From Parabacteroides sp. PF5-6 (lineage in GTDB: Bacteria; Bacteroidota; Bacteroidia; Bacteroidales; Tannerellaceae): DNA of 64,000 nt. The notes under the pieces are model-generated. The model was given only the letters and a program-made list of their open reading frames with translations, ran no database searches and was not told the DNA's origin. This document shows, piece by piece, positions 33,709 through 41,267 of the stretch (positions within the stretch are counted from its first letter, which is position 1; the number at the start of each line of letters is the position of its first letter). The position numbers were made by a program, and so were the translations under genes. The DNA is taken from positions 434,001-498,000 of the forward strand of contig NZ_JAQFIN010000001.1 in assembly GCF_029504695.1 (NCBI RefSeq), written 5' to 3'.

Positions 33709-36138
33709 ATGGCAAAGAAAAAGAACACTACAAGTGCGAAGAAGAAAGAAAACAACGGAAGTACCTGGGCCGCGATTAAGGCTTTTTTTACCAATGAGCG
33801 AACAAGGTATATCACCGGCCTGATCATTTGTCTGTTCACCATTTATATCGGATTGGCTTTGATCTCCTTCTTTTTTACAGGGGGAGTGGATCAAAGCAAG
33901 ATCGAGAATGTGCCTTTGTCGGATCTGGTGTCGAGTAAAAGATCGGTAGAGAACTGGACGGGCGTGCGCGGGGCCTATCTGGCGGATCTGTTGATGAACC
34001 GTTGGTTTGGGGTCTCTTCTTTTATGATCCTTGTTTTCCTGGGATCCGTAGGTATGCGGATGATGAATCTGGCGCGGATATTCCTGTTCAAACGATTTCT
34101 TTTCTGTGGGGCGACCTTGATCTGGGGCTCTGTATTCTGCGCCTTTGTTTTTGTAGCCGGTTATGAAGATACTTTTATCTATCTGGGTGGGCAACACGGT
34201 TATTTCATTTCGGAATGGCTGATCAGTAATATCGGCATTCCCGGAACGGTTCTCTTATTATTGGGCTCTTTCCTGATCATTGCCATCTTTACCAGCAAAC
34301 GAACCATACCTTTCCTGCAACGGATCTTCTCTTTCGGCTGGATCACCAAGCGGGCGAAGAAAGAAAAAACAGAAGCCGGAGAGATGCCGGATGAAGATAA
34401 CTATATCTCGGATGAAGCCGAGGAAGACGATGAAGATCCGAAATCGGAAGAAAAAACCTCCTTCATATCGGACGATGAAGGTTTTGTGATCACCGTTCCG
34501 GAAGATGAAGAAATGTTTGTCAGTCCGAATAATAACGATTCCGACGAAGAAGAAGATCCGAATGAGGATTTGAACTTCACGGTGGAAGTGCCTGAGGGGG
34601 ATGATGAAGTGTACGACGGTTCGACTATGGGTGACTATGATCCGAAACTGGATCTGTCGAAGTTTAGTAATCCGACTGTCGACCTCCTGAAGAAATATGA
34701 ATCGGGAGATCATCAGGTCGATATGGAGGAACAGACGGCGAATCAACGCCGGATCAAACAGACCTTGGAGAATTTCGGCATTAATATCTCTTCCATCAAA
34801 GCGACCGTTGGCCCAACGATCACCTTGTATGAAGTCATACCCGATGTGGGCGTGCGTATCGCTAAGATCCGTAACCTGGAAGATGATATTGCTTTGAGCC
34901 TTTCTGCTTTGGGCATACGTATCATTGCGCCGATGCCGGGGAAAGGCACGATTGGTATCGAGGTGCCGAATAAGGATCCGCAGATCGTTTCCATGCAATC
35001 GGTGATTGCCTCCCGCAAGTTTCAGGAGTGTAAATATGACCTGCCGGTAGCCTTGGGCAAAACCATTACCAACGAGATCTTTATGTTCGATCTGGCTAAG
35101 ATGCCGCACTTATTGGTGGCCGGTGCCACGGGGCAAGGGAAATCGGTCGGTCTGAATGCCTTGATCACCTCCTTGCTCTATAAAAAACATCCGTCGGAAC
35201 TGAAGTTTGTGATGGTCGACCCGAAGATGGTTGAGTTTAGTATCTATGCCGAGATCGAACGACACTACCTGGCCAAACTGCCGGGCGACGATAAAGCGAT
35301 CATTACCGACTTTACGAAAGTGATCCAGACCCTGAACTCCCTCTGTAAAGAGATGGACGACCGTTACGACCTGTTGATGAAAGCGCATACCCGGAATATC
35401 AAAGAATATAACGCGAAGTTTATCAGCCGCCGCCTCAATCCGGAGAAGGGACATAAGTTTATGCCTTATATCGTTGTGATCATCGATGAGTTTGGCGATC
35501 TGATCATGACCGCCGGTAAAGAGATCGAGATGCCGATTGCCCGTATCGCCCAGAAAGCGCGTGCGGTAGGTATCCACATGGTGATCGCCACACAGCGGCC
35601 GACGACGAATATCATTACCGGAACGATCAAAGCGAACTTCCCGGCACGTATGGCGTTCCGCGTATCGTCTATGATCGACTCGCGAACGATCCTCGATGCA
35701 CCGGGAGCGAACCAGTTGATCGGGCGGGGTGATTTATTATTCTCGCAGGGAAGTGATATGATTCGTGTGCAATGTGCTTTTGTCGATACGCCGGAGGTAG
35801 AACAAATATCCGAATATATCGGTAGCCAGGTGGGTTATCCGACGGCTCATATGCTGCCTGAATTTATCGGCGAAGGCGATAGCGATAAGATCGGAGCGGT
35901 AGACCTTTCCGACCGGGATCCGCTATTCGACGAAGCGGCCCGTCTGATTGTGATGCAACAACAGGGATCGACTTCGCTGATCCAACGGAAGTTCGCGATC
36001 GGATATAACCGTGCCGGACGTTTGATGGACCAGTTGGAAGCTGCCGGAATTGTCGGGCCTTTCGAAGGAAGCAAAGCCCGGCAGGTGTTGATTCAGGATG
36101 AGTATTCGCTGGAGCAGTTACTGAATAACTTGAAGTAA
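33709..36138 (+). CDS. ftsK: DNA translocase FtsK
   Basis: An 809-residue FtsK/SpoIIIE protein has a basic start and four membrane segments (about residues 38-60, 98-115, 130-155 and 165-190). A very acidic linker follows (about 215-300), then the motor. The motor has Walker A GATGQGKSVG near residue 472 and Walker B VVIIDEFGDL near residue 590. The C-terminal gamma winged-helix domain (SLIQRKFAIGYNRAGRLMDQL) reads KOPS-like sequences in other bacteria. It pumps chromosomal DNA through the division septum and helps dimer resolution. It is followed by lolA and trxB on the same strand. Confidence 0.96.
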   Translation: MAKKKNTTSAKKKENNGSTWAAIKAFFTNERTRYITGLIICLFTIYIGLALISFFFTGGVDQSKIENVPLSDLVSSKRSVENWTGVRGAYLADLLMNRWFGVSSFMILVFLGSVGMRMMNLARIFLFKRFLFCGATLIWGSVFCAFVFVAGYEDTFIYLGGQHGYFISEWLISNIGIPGTVLLLLGSFLIIAIFTSKRTIPFLQRIFSFGWITKRAKKEKTEAGEMPDEDNYISDEAEEDDEDPKSEEKTSFISDDEGFVITVPEDEEMFVSPNNNDSDEEEDPNEDLNFTVEVPEGDDEVYDGSTMGDYDPKLDLSKFSNPTVDLLKKYESGDHQVDMEEQTANQRRIKQTLENFGINISSIKATVGPTITLYEVIPDVGVRIAKIRNLEDDIALSLSALGIRIIAPMPGKGTIGIEVPNKDPQIVSMQSVIASRKFQECKYDLPVALGKTITNEIFMFDLAKMPHLLVAGATGQGKSVGLNALITSLLYKKHPSELKFVMVDPKMVEFSIYAEIERHYLAKLPGDDKAIITDFTKVIQTLNSLCKEMDDRYDLLMKAHTRNIKEYNAKFISRRLNPEKGHKFMPYIVVIIDEFGDLIMTAGKEIEMPIARIAQKARAVGIHMVIATQRPTTNIITGTIKANFPARMAFRVSSMIDSRTILDAPGANQLIGRGDLLFSQGSDMIRVQCAFVDTPEVEQISEYIGSQVGYPTAHMLPEFIGEGDSDKIGAVDLSDRDPLFDEAARLIVMQQQGSTSLIQRKFAIGYNRAGRLMDQLEAAGIVGPFEGSKARQVLIQDEYSLEQLLNNLK

Positions 36139-36185
36139 AGGTTAATGGTTAATGATGAATGGTTAATGATTAATTGAAGGAGAAG

Positions 36186-36830
36186 ATGAAAAGGTACTTA
36201 TATATAATATGTATAATATTGTGTTGGGGAAGTGTTTTCCCGGTATGGGCGCAAAAGGGGGGAGATATTCTGGATAAGGCGGCGGAGACGTATGAGAAGT
36301 CCAACGGGATTTCCGCTTCGTTTGCTTTTCATACGCGGAATGACGCGCAACATATCTCCGAAAGCTTTGAAGGAATTATCCAGATGCGGGGCGATAAGTT
36401 TGCCTTTGCCACTCCGGATATGCAGGTCTGGTACGACGGTAAGACCCAATGGACGTATGTCGAACGCAATGAAGAAGTCTATGTGACCGAACCGACCGGT
36501 GATGAACTGCAGTTGACCAATCCGGCCGTATTGCTTCGTACGTATAAGAAGGGCTATGAGGCCAAATATATAGGCGAAAGCACCTCGGCAAGCGGCAAAA
36601 CGGCTTATGATGTCGAACTGACGCCCCGGAAGAAAGGAGATATCGTTCGCGTGAGTTTGCAGATCGAAAAAATATCTTCATTCCCTGTGCGCATTGTTAT
36701 TGAAGATAAGAACGCTACGCGCACAATGATCCAGATCGATAAGCTGACTTTCGGCGTCAACCAATCGGATCACTCATTTGTTTTTAATAAGGAGAACTAT
36801 CCCGAAGCGGATATTATAGGCTTGCCTTAG
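36186..36830 (+). CDS. lolA: LolA-like outer-membrane lipoprotein carrier
   Basis: A protein of about 214 residues from the ATG at 36186 is preceded by an AAGGAGA ribosome site; the TTG at 36174 is less likely. It has a signal peptide ending near FPVWAQ. The mature part has the LolA open-barrel pattern (NGISASFAFHTR, then FEGIIQMRGDKFAFATPDMQVWYDGKTQW). LolA carries lipoproteins from the LolCDE exporter through the periplasm to the outer membrane. The gene lies 47 bases after ftsK, an order that is common in Bacteroidales. An ABC exporter of LolCDE type also occurs in the big minus-strand block, but a link is not shown. Confidence 0.85.
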   Translation: MKRYLYIICIILCWGSVFPVWAQKGGDILDKAAETYEKSNGISASFAFHTRNDAQHISESFEGIIQMRGDKFAFATPDMQVWYDGKTQWTYVERNEEVYVTEPTGDELQLTNPAVLLRTYKKGYEAKYIGESTSASGKTAYDVELTPRKKGDIVRVSLQIEKISSFPVRIVIEDKNATRTMIQIDKLTFGVNQSDHSFVFNKENYPEADIIGLP

Positions 36831-36860
36831 TATAGTTAAATAATAGATTTTAGAATAAAC

Positions 36861-37826
36861 ATGGAACACAAATCAACAGAAAAAGTACGCTGCCTGATTA
36901 TTGGTTCAGGACCAGCAGGATATACCGCGGCGATCTATGCCGCCCGTGCCAATATGAACCCGGTACTCTATGAAGGTATTCAACCGGGAGGTCAACTGAC
37001 CACCACCACCGATATTGAGAACTTCCCCGGTTATCCGGAAGGTATTTCCGGCTTTGATATGATGGAAGACTTCAAGAAGCAAGCCCTTCGTTTCGGAGCG
37101 GATATCCGGATCGGGATTGCCACATCGACGGACTTTTCCGATACGCTGTTGAAAGTGGTGATTGAAGATGAAAAGGTGATCGAAGCGGATACGGTGATTA
37201 TCGCTACAGGAGCTACGGCGAAATATCTGGGTCTTCCGGATGAAGCCCAATATGCCGGGATGGGCGTTTCCGCCTGTGCGACTTGCGATGGATTCTTCTA
37301 CCGCAAGAAGAAAGTGGCCGTTGTCGGAGGGGGCGATACCGCCTGCGAAGAAGCGCTCTACTTAGCCTCTCTGGCCGAGAAAGTGTATATGATCGTGCGG
37401 AAAGATCATCTGCGTGCGTCCAATATCATGCAGCAACGGGTGGCAGAAACCCCCAATATCGAAGTCTTGTTCGAACACAATACCCTCGGGCTCTTTGGCG
37501 AACATGGAGTGGAAGGTGCTCGCCTGGTCAAACGCAAAGGTGAACCGGATGAGGAGATTGTCGAAATAGAAATCGATGGCTTCTTCCTGGCTATCGGGCA
37601 TACGCCTAATTCGAAGATCTTTGCCGACTGGCTCGAAACAGACGAAACGGGTTATATCAATACGGTTCCGGGAACCCCCCGTACGAATGTGCCGGGCGTT
37701 TTTGCGGCAGGAGACGTGGCCGACCCGGTCTACCGCCAGGCCATCACCGCAGCCGCCTCAGGATGTAAAGCCGCGATTGAAGCCGAGCGTTATTTATTGG
37801 AGAATGGTATCCGGTGTAACGGATAA
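36861..37826 (+). CDS. trxB: Thioredoxin reductase
   Basis: A 321-residue flavoprotein has the N-terminal FAD motif GSGPAGYTAAIYAA, the redox-active CATC (within SACATCDGFF), the NADPH motif GGGDTACEEA and the C-terminal FAGDVAD-type segment (here FAAGDVAD). It uses NADPH to reduce thioredoxin. The length and motifs are complete. It is the last gene of the ftsK-lolA-trxB group, and an inverted repeat lies downstream at 37870-37952. Confidence 0.97.
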   Translation: MEHKSTEKVRCLIIGSGPAGYTAAIYAARANMNPVLYEGIQPGGQLTTTTDIENFPGYPEGISGFDMMEDFKKQALRFGADIRIGIATSTDFSDTLLKVVIEDEKVIEADTVIIATGATAKYLGLPDEAQYAGMGVSACATCDGFFYRKKKVAVVGGGDTACEEALYLASLAEKVYMIVRKDHLRASNIMQQRVAETPNIEVLFEHNTLGLFGEHGVEGARLVKRKGEPDEEIVEIEIDGFFLAIGHTPNSKIFADWLETDETGYINTVPGTPRTNVPGVFAAGDVADPVYRQAITAAASGCKAAIEAERYLLENGIRCNG

Positions 37827-37869
37827 TATCCGGTTGGGTGCCGACTCTAAAGATTATAATTCGCACGCT

Positions 37870-37952
37870 GATGACACAGATTAAGCAGATGACCGCAGAT
37901 AAGAAGTTTAGATCTACTCAAATCTGCGATCATCTGTCTGATCTGTGTCATC
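37870..37952. repeat. Inverted repeat with CAGATGAC/GTCATCTG arms
   Basis: Two arms of 31 bases (37870-37900 and 37922-37952) match as inverted repeats at 27 positions around a 21-base loop. The arms hold the motif CACAGAT and GCAGATGAC, a common interspersed repeat type in Bacteroidetes. The element lies between trxB and the GHL10 gene and artificially lengthens the downstream open frame. Confidence 0.75.
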
Positions 37953-37993
37953 TGTGTATTAAATTGTTTTTGAGGAATCCGCTGAACACCGTT

Positions 37994-39469
37994 ATGCATT
38001 ATGGTGGGTGGGTTGGATTCCTATTCTTTTGTTCTCTCTCCCTTTATGCCGTAGAACCTCCGAAAACCGAGATCCGCGCGGTCTGGTTGACGACGGTCTA
38101 TGGCCTGGATTGGCCGAAGAAGACAGCCACCACCGCCCAGGAAACGGAAGATCAAAAGAAAGAACTCTTACATATCCTGGATCGCCTGGAAGAGGCCCAC
38201 TTCAATATGGTCTTTATGCAGGTCAGGCTTCGGGGCGATTTGATCTATCCTTCGAAGATCGAACCGTTCAGCCGGGTGTTTACCGGCAAGACGAATCAGA
38301 AGCCCGGGTATGATCCGTTGCAGTTTGTCCTCGACGAATGCCATAAGCGGGGTATGGAATGTCATGCCTGGTTTGTGACCTATCCGTTGGGAACGGAGCA
38401 AGGGGTTCGTCTGCAAGGCAACCATTCGGTGGTCAAGAAACACGCTAAATTAGTCAAGAAACACCAGGGCGAATGGTACCTGGATCCGGGAATGCCTGAG
38501 ACGACGGATTATATCTTGTCCCTGGTGCGCGAACTGGTCGCTTCGTACGATATCGACGGGCTGCATCTGGACTATGTGCGTTATCCGGATCAGGCAAAAA
38601 CCTTTGCCGACAAAGCATTATACAATCGCTATGGAAAAGGAATGGACCTGGCCGATTGGAGGCGGGCGAATATCAACCGATTGGTCACCCGGGTATATGA
38701 TGAAGTGAAACGAATGAAGCCTTGGGTGCAGGTGAGCAGCTCCCCTTTGGGAAAGTATAACCGGATCGAGCGGGTGCCCAATGCCGGGTGGACGGCCTAC
38801 GAGAGTGTGTTCCAGGATCCCAAGCAATGGATGGCGGAAGGCAAGCAGGATATGATTGTGCCGATGATGTATTACTTGCATGATAACTTTTTCCCTTTTG
38901 TCGATAATTGGGCGGATAATTGTAACGGCCGCTTGGTCGTGCCCGGCCTCGGCGCCTACCGGATGGAGGAAAAAGAGGGAGGATGGACCGTCAATGATAT
39001 CACCGACCAGATCGATTACAGCCGTTACTACGGCGGAGCCGGCTGTGCCTTCTTCCGGTGCGAACATGTGATGAATAATCCAAAATTATACAAAGACCTG
39101 AAAGACGCGTATTATACCTATCCCGCTCAGCTTCCTCCTTTGACCTGGCTGAACGACCGCGTGCCGGACGCCCCCGAAGAAGTGAAGGTCGAAAAAGTGG
39201 AAGACCAACTGCGAATCTCCTGGCAGAAACCCGCCACCGAAGAGGAGGAGCTGACCTATACCTTATATTATTCCTTATCGGACAGCATCGACTATTCTTC
39301 CGCCAAACAGATCTTAGCCACCGGTATCCGTTCGACTGAACTCTACCTGCCCATCTCCGCAAACCAACAACAAGGCTACCTCTTCAGCATCACCTCTTCC
39401 ACCCGCTACCATATCGAAAGCCAACCTTCACGGGAGAGTTATTATTTTCTGACGGAGTATGTTAAGTGA
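37994..39469 (+). CDS. Glycoside-hydrolase-like family 10 (GHL10/YngK-type) exported protein
   Basis: A protein of about 491 residues from the ATG at 37994 has a signal peptide ending near SLYAV. The open frame reaches back to 37838, but that part is a translated inverted repeat. The catalytic-type barrel has EIRAVWLTTVYGLDWP near the start, DPLQFVLDECHKRGMECHAWF, and DIDGLHLDYVRYP near residue 185, where Asp and Tyr residues are conserved in GHL10. A fibronectin-like domain is likely in the last 100 residues. Members are thought to act on cell-wall or surface glycans. It is followed by the repeat array at 39497. Confidence 0.85.
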   Translation: MHYGGWVGFLFFCSLSLYAVEPPKTEIRAVWLTTVYGLDWPKKTATTAQETEDQKKELLHILDRLEEAHFNMVFMQVRLRGDLIYPSKIEPFSRVFTGKTNQKPGYDPLQFVLDECHKRGMECHAWFVTYPLGTEQGVRLQGNHSVVKKHAKLVKKHQGEWYLDPGMPETTDYILSLVRELVASYDIDGLHLDYVRYPDQAKTFADKALYNRYGKGMDLADWRRANINRLVTRVYDEVKRMKPWVQVSSSPLGKYNRIERVPNAGWTAYESVFQDPKQWMAEGKQDMIVPMMYYLHDNFFPFVDNWADNCNGRLVVPGLGAYRMEEKEGGWTVNDITDQIDYSRYYGGAGCAFFRCEHVMNNPKLYKDLKDAYYTYPAQLPPLTWLNDRVPDAPEEVKVEKVEDQLRISWQKPATEEEELTYTLYYSLSDSIDYSSAKQILATGIRSTELYLPISANQQQGYLFSITSSTRYHIESQPSRESYYFLTEYVK

Positions 39470-39496
39470 TTAAAAAAAAGCTTATCTTTAGGGGCG

Positions 39497-39657
39497 TAAG
39501 AACTCGTAGGAATTCATAAGAGCTCATAAGAACTCATAGGAACTTATAGAACTCATAAGAGCTCATAAGAACTCATAAGAACTCATAGGAAGCAAGATGA
39601 ATTCCTTATTCTTACGAATTCCTATGAATTCCTATGAGTTCTTATGAATTCTTAAGT
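39497..39657. repeat. GAACTCATAA repeat array with inverted arm (left of S23-like gene)
   Basis: About eight copies of a 10-base unit GAACTCATAA, GAGCTCATAA or GAACTCATAG run from 39497 to about 39590. After a short spacer, copies of the complement (CCTATGAATT, TTCTTATGAA) run to 39657. Transcribed RNA would fold into one long hairpin. The right arm runs up to the S23-like start region. The same family occurs at 40252-40546 and 53513-53704. Confidence 0.85.
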
Positions 39658-39681
39658 ATCAACCTCAATAAAATCAACACT

Positions 39682-40239
39682 ATGAAACACTTCATCCCCA
39701 GAGAAAAAAACTATCGTCAGCTATTCTGCTATCAAAAAGCAGAAGCCATCTACGACATCACCTGTTATTTCTGTGATAAGTATTTGAATTACCGTGATCG
39801 CACAGTCGATCAAATGAAACAAGCTGCCCGCTCCGGCAAACAGAATATTGTTGAAGGAACGGCCGCCTCTATTACTTCCAAAGAAACGGAAATCAAACTG
39901 ATCAATGTGGCTAAAGCCAGCTTGCAGGAACTCTTGATTGATTATGAAGACTATTTGCGCACGCATGGATTGAGAATCTGGGAGAAGGGCTCTGTCGAGC
40001 AACTGAAAATGTGTGAATTAGGAAGAGTGCATAATGATTCTGCGTATTACATGAGCCTGATAAGTACACGGCCTCCTGAAACCATTGCGAATATAGCAAT
40101 CTGCCTGATCTGGCAAACGGATGTCTTATTGTTCCGCTTGCTTAAGCGGCTTGAGGAAAGCTTTTTGCAGGATGGCGGGCTTCGCGAGAATATGATGAAA
40201 TGCCGAGTGGAGGAAAGGAAGAATAGGAGAGGGATTTAG
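39682..40239 (+). CDS. Four-helix-bundle protein of the S23 / intervening-sequence family
   Basis: A protein of about 185 residues from the ATG at 39682; the frame is open from 39634 only because of the repeat array. It has the pattern of the S23 four-helix-bundle family: a FCYQKAEAIYDITCYF helix, then RDRTVDQMKQAARSGKQNIVEGTAA, SKETEIKLINVAKASLQEL and a last long helix. Members are encoded inside rRNA intervening sequences or stand alone, and relate to the Avd protein of diversity-generating retroelements. No reverse transcriptase is nearby. Both flanks carry large GAACTCATAA arrays, so it may belong to a mobile or amplified unit. The biochemical role is unknown. Confidence 0.85.
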   Translation: MKHFIPREKNYRQLFCYQKAEAIYDITCYFCDKYLNYRDRTVDQMKQAARSGKQNIVEGTAASITSKETEIKLINVAKASLQELLIDYEDYLRTHGLRIWEKGSVEQLKMCELGRVHNDSAYYMSLISTRPPETIANIAICLIWQTDVLLFRLLKRLEESFLQDGGLRENMMKCRVEERKNRRGI

Positions 40240-40251
40240 GAGAGAGTAATT

Positions 40252-40546
40252 AAGAACTCATAAGAGCTCATAAGAACTCATAAGAGCTCATAGGAACTCA
40301 TAAGAACTCATAAGAACTCATAGGAACTTATAAGAACTCATAAGAGCTCATAAGAACTCATAGGAACTCATAAGAACTCATAAGAGCTCATAAGAACTCA
40401 TAGGAACTCATAAGAGCTAGGAAAAGGAGGATAACCCTTTTCCTATATTCCTATGAATTCCTATGAGTTCTTATGAATTCTTATGAGCTCCTAACTCTCC
40501 TATGAATTCCTATGAGTTCTTATGAGTTCTTATGAGTTCCTATGAT
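40252..40546. repeat. GAACTCATAA repeat array with inverted arm (right of S23-like gene)
   Basis: Roughly 17 tandem copies of the 10-base unit (GAACTCATAA, GAGCTCATAA, GAACTCATAG) run from 40252 to about 40420. Complementary copies (CCTATGAATT, TTCTTATGAG) run from about 40449 to 40546. It mirrors the array on the other side of the S23-like gene. No gene is found in it. Confidence 0.88.
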
Positions 40547-40591
40547 TTAGTTAATTAAACTAAAATCCCCTCCGCCCACCCGGAAACCTTT

Positions 40592-40599
40592 TATCTTTG
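40592..40599 (+). promoter_or_regulatory. -7 box immediately upstream of the Cys/His-rich gene
   Basis: TATCTTTG matches the Bacteroidetes -7 consensus. It ends only 3 bases before the first ATG at 40603 and 6 before the ATG at 40606. A transcript starting about 5-8 bases after the box would have almost no leader. Confidence 0.55.
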
Positions 40600-40602
40600 C
40601 AA

Positions 40603-41046
40603 ATGATGAGGAAGATACCTACATATCTGTTTGTTCTCTTGATGGCTGCTTTGGTGTTTTACGGAGGGGCCGGGGTGAACGTGGCTTCTTTCTGTTGCCA
40701 GGACTGCCGGGCGGAAGGTGTGGAGATCTTGGCCGGCGACAGATGCTGTGAGGTACATGGGCATACACATCATCTGGAACATGAAACCGTAGAACATACC
40801 AACGATTCATTCGATCATTCCCATGAAAAATGCTGTCACATGAGCCGGATCTCTTTCGATTGGGGATCGGAAAAGGTGTCTATCGACAGCCCGCAACCTG
40901 TTACTTTCGATCTGTTGACCGACGGATCATTCGATATTTCAGTTATTCCACTTCCTTTTGTCGAAGAGAGGACTTCGGTGATGCCCAATGGGCCGCCACT
41001 CCCGCCCAGGGTTTATCTTTCTCTTCTTACCACTCTCCTGATTTAG
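40603..41046 (+). CDS. Exported Cys/His-rich metal-handling protein (HYC_CC_PP-like)
   Basis: A protein of about 147 residues starts at ATG 40603 or 40606 and has a signal peptide of about 25 residues. The mature part is rich in Cys and His: SFCCQDC near residue 32, CCEVHGHTHHLEHE near residue 50 and HSHEKCC near residue 77. The last third is Pro-rich. It resembles the Bacteroidetes HYC_CC_PP family, which lies next to TonB receptors and HMA proteins. It likely binds a thiophilic metal such as copper or zinc in the periplasm. The neighbours at 41268 and 43521 support this. Confidence 0.65.
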   Translation: MMRKIPTYLFVLLMAALVFYGGAGVNVASFCCQDCRAEGVEILAGDRCCEVHGHTHHLEHETVEHTNDSFDHSHEKCCHMSRISFDWGSEKVSIDSPQPVTFDLLTDGSFDISVIPLPFVEERTSVMPNGPPLPPRVYLSLLTTLLI

Positions 41047-41049
41047 CGG

Positions 41050-41176
41050 AGCTGAGGCTTTATAAGGGGCCAGCTACGTCGTTACTTTCTTAAAGATATT
41101 CAGTCACATGCTTCAGTATGCTCCTTCATATCTTTAATCAAGTGCCTCGTATCTGACCCCTTCTAAAGCCTCAGCT
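41050..41176 (+). promoter_or_regulatory. Long nested inverted repeat in the TonB receptor leader
   Basis: Arms of 24 bases (41050-41073 and 41153-41176, beginning AGCTGAGGCTTTA) pair at 22 positions. A second perfect 10-bp pair (TTAAAGATAT at 41090 and its complement at 41128) lies inside. The whole unit starts 4 bases after the stop codon of the Cys/His-rich gene and ends 91 bases before the receptor start. It could be a structured RNA, an attenuator or a small inserted repeat. I do not recognise a known riboswitch. Confidence 0.65.
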
Positions 41177-41267
41177 GTTTTGTGTGGTGGGGGCGCTGAC
41201 TCGCCTGTATATAGGTGTGATCAAAGGCTTCCCGATAAGTAAAAAAGTTAAATCAGAAGAGAAAGAA

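Noticed and set aside
39497-40546. Diversity-generating retroelement
   Set aside because: The S23-like protein relates to Avd, but no reverse transcriptase and no template/variable repeat pair is found nearby.
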